Assembly (NCBI GenBank): GCA_947625045.1
Contig: CANQMW010000014.1
Location: forward strand, 1-64,000
Direction: 5' to 3'
From: an uncultured Oscillospiraceae bacterium
Lineage (GTDB): Bacteria > Bacillota > Clostridia > Oscillospirales > Oscillospiraceae
Length of the DNA stretch: 64,000 nucleotides
Shown: one piece after another, positions 57,902-64,000 of the stretch
How positions within the stretch are numbered: the stretch's first letter is position 1
Layout: each line of letters starts with the position of its first letter
Translations under genes and position numbers: made by a program
Notes under the pieces: model-generated
Database searches by the model: none
Told to the model about the DNA's origin: nothing
Seen by the model: only the letters and a program-made list of their open reading frames with translations

Positions 57902-58443
57902 GCGTCAGCCCCGGCTTTGTGCTGCTGGCGGCGGCGGTATACTTCCTGGGCGGGGCGGGGGCGCTGGCGGCCATGGGCGCGGCGGCCCTGGCCCATGAGC
58001 TGGGGCACCTGGCGGCCATGTTCCTCACCGGCGCGGCGGTCCGGGGCCTGCGGGTCACCGGATGCGGCCTCGTCATCGACTACGGCGGGGGCCTTACCCG
58101 CCGGGAGGAGATGGGTATCGTGGCGGCGGGGCCCCTGGCGGGGCTCTTTTTCGCGGCGCTGTGCTTTCTCACGGATATACCCTTTCTCATCTACACCGGC
58201 GCCATCGCGCTGCTGGCCGCCATGTTCAACCTGCTGCCGGCGCTGCCCATGGACGGGGGGCGGCTGGCGCTCTATATGCTGGAGGGGGTCATGAGCGAGC
58301 GGGCGGCGGCCATCGTGCTGCGCATCACGGGCACGCTCTGCGCCCTGGGGGTGTTCGCCACGGGGCTGTGCATCCGCTCTGTCAGCGCGGCGGCGGTGGG
58401 AATTTGGCTGGGAGTGCTTGCCAATTTTCCCGATATGGGGTAA
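57883..58443 (+). CDS. M50-family intramembrane metalloprotease (SpoIVFB-like)
   Basis: The 186-residue polytopic protein has the zinc motif ALAHELGHLAAM at about residue 37 and the second metal ligand in LLPALPMDGGRL at about residue 126. These are the HExxH and NPDG-type motifs of site-2 proteases (Asn replaced here by Leu-Pro context). SpoIVFB processes pro-sigma-K in the mother cell. The C-terminal CBS domain of B. subtilis SpoIVFB is missing. The start is GTG 57883. Confidence 0.82.
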   Translation: MAGLALSVSPGFVLLAAAVYFLGGAGALAAMGAAALAHELGHLAAMFLTGAAVRGLRVTGCGLVIDYGGGLTRREEMGIVAAGPLAGLFFAALCFLTDIPFLIYTGAIALLAAMFNLLPALPMDGGRLALYMLEGVMSERAAAIVLRITGTLCALGVFATGLCIRSVSAAAVGIWLGVLANFPDMG

Positions 58444-58453
58444 ACTGTCCCAC

Positions 58454-60298
58454 ATGGAAATGAACGAACACATAGACGCCCTGCTCCGGCAGGTACAGCG
58501 TCCCGCCCGGTATGTGGGCGGCGAATACGGCCAGGTGGTGAAGGACAAGGCGGACGTGGACGTGCGCTTTGCCTTCTGCTTCCCGGATACCTACGAGATC
58601 GGCATGTCCAACCTGGGGATGAAGATCCTCTACGGTGTCCTCAACGATATGCCCGGGGTGTGGTGCGAGCGGGTGTTCGCCCCCTGGGGGGACATGGCGG
58701 AAAAGCTGCGCCAAGAGCACATCCCCCTGTGGGCATTGGAGAGCGGCGACCCCTTATCCGATTTCGATATCATTGCCTTCTCCATCGGCTACGAGATGGC
58801 CTATACCACCGTGCTGGACATGCTGGACCTGGGGGGCGTGCCCATCCATGCGTCGGAACGCATGGGCCTTGAGCACATGGTCATGGCCGGGGGCGGGTGC
58901 ATGTGCAACATCGAGCCTATGGCTGATTTCTTCGATCTTTGCTTTTTGGGCGAGGGGGAGGACGTGGACCGGGAAGTCCTGGCGCTCTACCAGAAGGCCA
59001 AGCGTGAGGGCTGGGACAAGCCCCGGTTTTTGCGCCAGGCCGCCCAGATCGAGGGCGTATATATCCCCAGCCTCTATGATATCGCCTACAACGCCGACGG
59101 TACCGTGGCGGCCATCACGCCGAAGGACGGCGCCCCCGAAAAGGTGCGCAAGCGCATCGTGGAGGACTTCGACGCCTGCTATTTCCCCACGAAGCCTGTG
59201 GTGCCCTCCACGGAGATCGTCCACGACCGTGTGAGCCTGGAGGTGTTCCGGGGCTGCATCCGGGGCTGCCGGTTCTGCCAGGCGGGCCACACCAACCGGC
59301 CCGTCCGCTCCCGGAAGGCGGAGACCCTGCTCAAGCTGGGGAAGGAGACACTGGAGAACACGGGCTATCAGGAGCTCAACCTCTCCAGCCTCAGCACCAG
59401 CGACTATCGGGAGCTCTCGGAGCTGTGCGACGGGCTTTTGGATTACTGCCGGCCCCGGGGCATCAGCCTGAGCCTGCCAAGTTTGCGGGCGGACAACTTC
59501 TCCATGGACATCATGCACCGGGTCCAGCAGGTGAGAAAGAGCGGCCTCACCTTTGCCCCGGAGGCGGGCACCCAGCGGCTGCGGGACGTGATCAACAAGA
59601 ACGTCACCGAGGAGGACCTTTTAAATTCCTGCCGCATCGCCTTCCAGGGGGGCTGGAACGGTGTGAAGCTTTACTTCATGCTGGGCCTGCCCACGGAGAC
59701 GGACGAGGACGTGCTGGGCATCGCGGACCTGGCGAAGAAGGTATACTGGACCTGGCGGGAGGCAGCGCCCGACAGGAGCCGGGGCGTGCGCATCACGGTG
59801 AGCACCTCCGAATTCATCCCCAAGCCCCACACCCCCTTCCAGTGGGAGGCGCAGATCAGCCGGGAGGAATACCTGCGGCGGGTGAAGCTGCTGACCGACG
59901 CCCTGGCGAAGGCCAAGAGCGTCACCTATAACTGGCATGACGCCGAGATGAGCCTCGTCGAGGCGGCCCTGGCCCGGGGCGACCGGCGCGTGGGCGCGGT
60001 GGTGGAAGAGGTATGGAAAAACGGCGGACGGCTGGAGAGCTGGAGCGATTACTTTGCCCTGGACCGGTGGCTCGCGGCGTTTCCCGCCTGCGGGCTGGAC
60101 ATGGACTTTTACGCCACCCGGGGCCGGCCCACGGAGGAACTGCAGCCCTGGGAGCACATGGACTGCGCCGTGAGCAGGCGGCACCTTGAGCGGGAGAGGG
60201 AGCGGGCCTACGAGGGCGTGCTCACCCCTGACTGCCGGGCGGGCTGCGCCGGATGCGGGGCGTCACGGCTCCTGAAGGAGGGCGTGTGCCGTGGATAA
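58454..60298 (+). CDS. TIGR03960-family B12-binding/radical SAM protein
   Basis: The 614-residue protein has a cobalamin-binding-like N-terminal domain (about 40-190) and a radical SAM domain with the cluster motif EVFRGCIRGCRFCQAG (C-x3-C-x2-C, about residue 265). The end has TPDCRAGCAGCGASRLL with three clustered Cys. It occurs as a pair with a DUF2344 protein, as here, commonly beside ribosomal genes. The modification it makes is not established. ATG 58454 is chosen as the first after the protease; the site upstream is weak. Confidence 0.85.
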   Translation: MEMNEHIDALLRQVQRPARYVGGEYGQVVKDKADVDVRFAFCFPDTYEIGMSNLGMKILYGVLNDMPGVWCERVFAPWGDMAEKLRQEHIPLWALESGDPLSDFDIIAFSIGYEMAYTTVLDMLDLGGVPIHASERMGLEHMVMAGGGCMCNIEPMADFFDLCFLGEGEDVDREVLALYQKAKREGWDKPRFLRQAAQIEGVYIPSLYDIAYNADGTVAAITPKDGAPEKVRKRIVEDFDACYFPTKPVVPSTEIVHDRVSLEVFRGCIRGCRFCQAGHTNRPVRSRKAETLLKLGKETLENTGYQELNLSSLSTSDYRELSELCDGLLDYCRPRGISLSLPSLRADNFSMDIMHRVQQVRKSGLTFAPEAGTQRLRDVINKNVTEEDLLNSCRIAFQGGWNGVKLYFMLGLPTETDEDVLGIADLAKKVYWTWREAAPDRSRGVRITVSTSEFIPKPHTPFQWEAQISREEYLRRVKLLTDALAKAKSVTYNWHDAEMSLVEAALARGDRRVGAVVEEVWKNGGRLESWSDYFALDRWLAAFPACGLDMDFYATRGRPTEELQPWEHMDCAVSRRHLERERERAYEGVLTPDCRAGCAGCGASRLLKEGVCRG

Positions 60299-60923
60299 AC
60301 TGAGACTGAAATTCTCCAAGACCGGCCGGGCGGTATATCTTTCCCACCTGGACCTGATGCGCACCATGCAGCGGGTATTTTCCCGGGCGGGGGTGCCCCT
60401 CAAGTATTCCGAGGGCTTCAACCCCCACGCGAAGATATCCATCATCCTGCCCCTCTCCGTGGGTACGGCGAGCCTGTGCGAATACATGGACTTCGCTCTC
60501 ACGGAGGAAAGGGACCTGGCCACGCTGCCGGAAGCGCTCAACGCCTATATGCCTGAGGGCATCCGGGCCTTGGAGGCCTACGAGGCCCCCTGCAAGGGCG
60601 CGGAGCTTCGCTGGCTCATGGTGGAGGGAGTCATGAAGGGCGGCCGGGACGCGGCATTTTATACTGAGTTCTTTGCCAGGGATACCATTCCCGTGACCCG
60701 GAAGGCCAAGCGGGGCATGCGCACCGACGACATCGCCCCCGCCATCCAGGCGGTGCAGTTCAATGATATGGAGGGCGGCGTGGCGGTCAAAGCGATACTG
60801 CACGCCCAGGACCCCACCGTGAGCCCGGAGCTGATGATGGCCGCCCTGGGGGAGGACGCCCCGGCATACTGGCGCTTCACCCGCCTGGAGGCCTTCAAAG
60901 AGGACCTCACACCCTTCCGTTAA
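60291..60923 (+). CDS. TIGR03936/DUF2344 radical-SAM-linked protein
   Basis: The 210-residue protein has the family start [31 protein letters not shown] and [20 protein letters not shown]. It overlaps the radical SAM gene by 8 bases, starting at a GTG with GGAGGG upstream. It probably works with that enzyme; its biochemical role is unknown. A promoter for rplS follows. Confidence 0.87.
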   Translation: MDKLRLKFSKTGRAVYLSHLDLMRTMQRVFSRAGVPLKYSEGFNPHAKISIILPLSVGTASLCEYMDFALTEERDLATLPEALNAYMPEGIRALEAYEAPCKGAELRWLMVEGVMKGGRDAAFYTEFFARDTIPVTRKAKRGMRTDDIAPAIQAVQFNDMEGGVAVKAILHAQDPTVSPELMMAALGEDAPAYWRFTRLEAFKEDLTPFR

Positions 60924-60949
60924 AAAGTGGATATTTTTTGCAAAAACGC

Positions 60950-60978
60950 TTGCATATCCGGAAAAATTATGCTATGAT
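60950..60978 (+). promoter_or_regulatory. Promoter for rplS
   Basis: TTGCAT (60950-60955) and TATGAT (60973-60978) have 17-base spacing. The start would be near 60985. Confidence 0.75.
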
Positions 60979-60984
60979 ACCCGA

Positions 60985-61069
60985 GCATGTTAATGCGTCT
61001 AATAAGGCGGTCCGCTGCCGGATGAGCGTTATTCCCGGTATGAACGTCTATGTAAGGAAGGTTTATATC
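60985..61069 (+). promoter_or_regulatory. rplS leader, candidate L19 autoregulatory RNA
   Basis: The 85-nt leader holds small stems such as GGCGG/CTGCC near 61003-61016 and AATGCG/CGTT pairing around them. Structured L19 leaders bound by the ribosomal protein are known in Firmicutes. The match here is inferred from position and pairing, not from a model search. Confidence 0.4.
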
Positions 61070-61411
61070 ATGGATCTCATCAATGCGCTGACCCAGCAGT
61101 ACATGAAGCCGGAGCTGCCGGAGATGAACGTGGGCGACACCGTCCGCGTCACCGTCCGCATCAAGGAGGGCAACCGCGAGCGCAACCAGGCCTTCGAGGG
61201 CACCCTCATCGCCAAGAAGCACGGCGGCATCAACGAGACCATCACCGTGCGCCGTATCTCCTACGGCGTGGGCTGTGAGAAGGTCTTCCCGGTACACTCT
61301 CCCACCATCGTGAGCGTGGACACCGTCCGCAAGGGCAAGGTCCGCCGGGCGAAGCTGTACTACCTGCGCGACCGCGTGGGCAAGGCCGCCAAGGTCCGGG
61401 AGAAGCTGTAA
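61070..61411 (+). CDS. rplS: 50S ribosomal protein L19
   Basis: The 113-residue protein has the L19 core [44 protein letters not shown], and [16 protein letters not shown] at the end. It lies at the subunit interface of the ribosome. ATG 61070 follows AAGGAAGG; upstream in-frame ATGs lie in the leader. It is monocistronic with its own promoter and terminator. Confidence 0.97.
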   Translation: MDLINALTQQYMKPELPEMNVGDTVRVTVRIKEGNRERNQAFEGTLIAKKHGGINETITVRRISYGVGCEKVFPVHSPTIVSVDTVRKGKVRRAKLYYLRDRVGKAAKVREKL

Positions 61412-61425
61412 AAACCGAAAAGACC

Positions 61426-61458
61426 AACAAAAAAGAGGCGTCAGGCCTCTTTTTTGTT
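61426..61458 (+). terminator. Intrinsic terminator after rplS
   Basis: A perfect 14-bp stem, AACAAAAAAGAGGC with its complement, around GTCAG, ending in a T6 run. Confidence 0.95.
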
Positions 61459-61486
61459 GCGTTTACAGGCACTTATATTGTATAAT
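61457..61486 (+). promoter_or_regulatory. Promoter for lepB operon
   Basis: TTGCGT (61457-61462) and TATAAT (61481-61486) are 18 bases apart, starting in the terminator tail. Confidence 0.65.
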
Positions 61487-61549
61487 CACTTGTTGAGCGT
61501 TTGGAAGACTCTCCCGGCATTGGCCGGGGCATGAAACAGGAGGCAGAAC

Positions 61550-62227
61550 ATGGAAGGCAGACACGCGGCGGGTACTGTGCAGCCGGCCCAGCCGGACACC
61601 GGCTCCGGGAAGAAGCAGAAGCAGCCCGTCGATCCCTATAAAGATACGTACGAATGGATACACTGCATCGTGATATCCGTGATCGCCTGTGTGCTGGTGT
61701 TCGTACTGGTGGCCCGGGTCATCCAGGTCCAGGGCCGGAGCATGCTCCCCAACCTGGAACAGGGGGACCGGATCATCATAACCCGCCTGGCCGGCGGCTA
61801 TGAGCAGGGGGACATCGTGGTCCTCAAAGCGGACAAGTTCAAAAATGAGCCCCTGGTGAAGCGGGTCATCGGCACCGGCGGCCAGACCATCACCCTGGAC
61901 TTCGCCACTGGCGACATCACCGTGGACGGCAAGGTGCTGGACGAGCCCTATATCTTTGAGCGGACCATCGACAGCTACAGCATCATGGACCCCCAGTATT
62001 ATGACGTATACGGCATCGACCCGGAGAAGGACGTGACGGCCACATCCGTCACCATCACCGTGCCGGAGGGACACCTCTTCTGCATGGGCGACAACCGCAA
62101 CAACTCCAGCGACAGCCGTGTGGCCACCATCGCCTATATCGACACCCGGGACGTGATGGGCAAGGCGGTGTTCCGCCTCTATCCCTTCCACAAGATCGGC
62201 GCCATCTACGGCGCAAAGCAGGCCTGA
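61550..62227 (+). CDS. lepB: Signal peptidase I
   Basis: The 225-residue protein has a Lys/Pro-rich cytoplasmic lead, one membrane anchor (IHCIVISVIACVLVFVLVARVI) and the S26 catalytic domain. The nucleophile Ser is in QGRSMLPNL and the general-base Lys in LVKRVIGTGG; the box VPEGHLFCMGDNRNNSSDSR follows. It removes Sec signal peptides outside the membrane, including those of the many exported proteins in this window. AGGAGGCAG precedes the ATG. Confidence 0.95.
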   Translation: MEGRHAAGTVQPAQPDTGSGKKQKQPVDPYKDTYEWIHCIVISVIACVLVFVLVARVIQVQGRSMLPNLEQGDRIIITRLAGGYEQGDIVVLKADKFKNEPLVKRVIGTGGQTITLDFATGDITVDGKVLDEPYIFERTIDSYSIMDPQYYDVYGIDPEKDVTATSVTITVPEGHLFCMGDNRNNSSDSRVATIAYIDTRDVMGKAVFRLYPFHKIGAIYGAKQA

Positions 62228-63051
62228 TGGCCCAGGTGCAGTGGTTCCCCGGCCACATGAAAAAGGCCGAGCGGATGATGCAGGACAGCCTCAAGCTGGT
62301 GGACGCTGTGTGCGAGGTGGTAGACGCCCGCATACCCCGGTCCAGCCGGAACCCGGACCTGGACGGCATCATCGCGAGGCGAAAGCCAAGACTGCTCATC
62401 TTAAACCGCGCGGACCAGGCGGACCCCAGTGTCACCGCCCAGTGGCGGGCATGGTATAAGGCCCAGGGCGTGCCCTTCCTGGAATGCGACGCCAAGTCCG
62501 GCCGGGGGGTAAAGGACCTGCCCCGTGCCCTGCGTGCCCTCAGGGACAAGCAGGGACCTATGCGGGCCATGGTGGCGGGGGTGCCCAACGTGGGCAAATC
62601 CACGTTCATCAACAAGGTAAGCGGCCGGAAGACCGCCGCGGCCTCCGACAGGCCCGGCGTCACCCGGGGCAAGCAGTGGATAACGGTCGATGACCAATTG
62701 GAGCTCTTGGACACCCCGGGCATCCTGTGGCCTAAGTTCGATGACCCCGCCGTGGGGGACGCCCTGGCGTTCACCGGGGCGGTGAAGGACGAGGTGCTGG
62801 ACGCCGAGGACCTGGCGGCCCGGCTTTTGGTGAAGCTGCGGACGCTATACCCGGCGGCGCTCACCGAGCGGTATAAGATAGACCCGGCCCCGGAGATGCA
62901 GGGCTGGGAGCTCCTGGAGGCCTGCGCCCGGAAGAGGGGCTTTCTCATGGCCGGCGGCAATGTGAACACCGAGCGGATGGCGGCGGTGCTGCTGGACGAA
63001 TTCCGGGGCGGCAAGCTGGGGAGGATCAGCCTTGAAAGACCCTCTGACTGA
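62227..63051 (+). CDS. rbgA: Ribosome biogenesis GTPase YlqF/RbgA
   Basis: The 274-residue circularly permuted GTPase has motifs in the order G4 (LNRADQ), G1 (GVPNVGKSTF), G2 and G3 (DTPGILWP). It starts QWFPGHMKKAERMMQ, as RbgA proteins do. It acts in late 50S assembly. Its ATG shares bases with the lepB stop (TGATG). rnhB overlaps its end by 20 bases. Confidence 0.95.
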   Translation: MAQVQWFPGHMKKAERMMQDSLKLVDAVCEVVDARIPRSSRNPDLDGIIARRKPRLLILNRADQADPSVTAQWRAWYKAQGVPFLECDAKSGRGVKDLPRALRALRDKQGPMRAMVAGVPNVGKSTFINKVSGRKTAAASDRPGVTRGKQWITVDDQLELLDTPGILWPKFDDPAVGDALAFTGAVKDEVLDAEDLAARLLVKLRTLYPAALTERYKIDPAPEMQGWELLEACARKRGFLMAGGNVNTERMAAVLLDEFRGGKLGRISLERPSD

Positions 63052-63652
63052 CCTTTGGGAGATGGAGCGCGCCCTCCATAAGGAAGGGTACGCCATCGTC
63101 TGCGGCGCGGACGAGGCGGGACGGGGCCCCCTGGCGGGGCCGGTGTGCGCCGCGGCAGTGATACTGCCCGAAGGGGCGGAACTGCCCGGGCTCAATGACT
63201 CCAAAAAGCTCACGGAGAAAAAGCGGGAGGCGCTGTTCCCGCTCATAAAAGAGACGGCCATATCCTACGGCATTGCCTTCGCCACGGTGGAGGAGATCGA
63301 GGAGATGAACATCCTCCGTGCGGCGCTGCTGGCTATGGACAGGGCCATCGCACAATTGGACCCACAGCCCGCCCTGGCCCTCATAGACGGCAACACGACG
63401 AAGGGCATATCCCTGCCTGCCCGCAGCGTCATAGGCGGGGACGGAAAGTGCGCCTGCATCGCGGCGGCGTCTGTATTGGCGAAGGTGACACGGGACCATC
63501 TCATGCTTAAGCTGGCGGAGCAGTATCCCCAGTACGGCTTTGAAAAGCACAAGGGCTACGGCACCAAGGCCCACTACGAAGCCATCGGCCAATATGGCCC
63601 CTGTCCCGCCCACCGGCCGTCCTTTTTGAAAAAGTACTATGCCAAGCGATAA
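63032..63652 (+). CDS. rnhB: Ribonuclease HII
   Basis: The 206-residue protein has the active-site motif GADEAGRGPLAGPVCAAAV, LNDSKKLTEKKRE, LIDGNTTK and SVLAKVTRD with the catalytic acids. The end has HKGYGTKAHYEAI. It removes RNA from RNA-DNA hybrids and single ribonucleotides from DNA. It starts at TTG 63032 after GGGGAGGA and overlaps both neighbours. Confidence 0.95.
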   Translation: MKDPLTDLWEMERALHKEGYAIVCGADEAGRGPLAGPVCAAAVILPEGAELPGLNDSKKLTEKKREALFPLIKETAISYGIAFATVEEIEEMNILRAALLAMDRAIAQLDPQPALALIDGNTTKGISLPARSVIGGDGKCACIAAASVLAKVTRDHLMLKLAEQYPQYGFEKHKGYGTKAHYEAIGQYGPCPAHRPSFLKKYYAKR

Positions 63653-64000
63653 AAAGCTCCTGGGTGCCTTCGGGGAGGACGCGGCCTGCGAATACCTGAG
63701 GCGGCGGGGCTATCGGCTGTTGGGCCGCAACTACGCCTGCCGGCAGGGCGAGGTGGACATCATCGCCCGCAAGGGGCGGTATATCGTGTTCGCAGAGGTC
63801 AAGCTGCGGAAAAACGCTGACTTCGGCGCGGCGGCGGAGTTTGTCACGGCCGCCAAGCAGCAGCGGGTCATATTCGCCGCCCGGCGGTGGCTGGCGGCCA
63901 ACCCCACGGACCTGCAGCCCCGGTTCGACGTGATAGAGGTCTACGCCCCCCAGGGGCTGGACACCAAAAAGCCGGAGATACATCATTTGGAGGATGCGTA
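63639..64000 (+). CDS. yraN: YraN/UPF0102 family nuclease-like protein
   Basis: The frame of 120 residues has the restriction-endonuclease-like core GEDAACEYLRRRGYRLLGRN, then QGEVDIIARKGRYIVFAEVK with the D and E-x-K residues. It overlaps the end of rnhB by 14 bases. The window ends in TA of what may be its stop codon, since the length is already that usual for the family. Function is not established. Confidence 0.88.
   Translation, partial: MPSDKKLLGAFGEDAACEYLRRRGYRLLGRNYACRQGEVDIIARKGRYIVFAEVKLRKNADFGAAAEFVTAAKQQRVIFAARRWLAANPTDLQPRFDVIEVYAPQGLDTKKPEIHHLEDA

Overview
The window comes from a high-GC, spore-forming member of the Clostridia, most likely an Oscillospiraceae (Oscillibacter/Dysosmobacter-like) gut anaerobe. 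This rests on NfnAB, an M50 SpoIVFB-like protease, SpoIID and SLH domains, AGGAGG-type ribosome binding sites, sigma-A promoters, Sec lipoproteins and a TnpV protein. The call is an inference from gene content, not from a database match.

Positions 1-27.7 kb and 57.7-64 kb are ordinary chromosome. In order they hold: a galactose/glucose ABC transporter (mglBAC) with a small InlB-repeat protein; asd-dapA for lysine/DAP synthesis; an SLH/SH3/SpoIID surface protein; queA-tgt-yajC plus a TIGR04086-like membrane protein; xerD; a DEDD exonuclease; ddl-murF; nfnAB; asnB behind a short terminator-like leader; a Na/phosphate symporter with a PhoU tail; a tctCBA tricarboxylate transporter; two tandem MgtC-family proteins; a thymidylate kinase; and an unknown P-loop protein. 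On the right are two tRNAs, a SpoIVFB-like protease, a TIGR03960/DUF2344 radical-SAM pair, rplS, lepB, rbgA, rnhB and yraN.

From 28.4 to 30.9 kb the DNA is accessory. It contains a GNAT gene remnant, an MFS exporter behind a leader-peptide/terminator arrangement, a dispersed hairpin repeat and a stand-alone tnpV.

From 30.9 to 54.7 kb lies a large redox island. It has two LysR regulators, five flavodoxin-domain proteins (three exported), four aldo-keto reductases, an iron alcohol dehydrogenase, several exported alpha/beta hydrolases, a cupin lipoprotein, an ArsP-type permease and a DUF4405 putative haem membrane protein. Two of the exported flavodoxins are fused to a DUF362 domain, and one also carries cell-wall-binding repeats. 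Four promoters in the island share one bipartite signal with exactly conserved spacing (ACC-N4-GGTATA, 18 nt, GACTTCT, 19 nt, TANAAT), which looks like the regulon of the adjacent LysR. Together these genes suggest a LysR-controlled system for moving electrons to, or reducing and hydrolysing carbonyl or ester compounds at, the cell surface.

From 54.75 to 57.2 kb is a decayed integrative element. It holds a probable structured RNA with its own promoter and terminator, a nest of palindromes, and a chimeric gene joining a ParB N-terminal half to the C-terminal half of a large serine recombinase. It abuts a tRNA-Gly/tRNA-Pro unit whose spacer is filled with the same hairpin repeat family seen at 30 kb.
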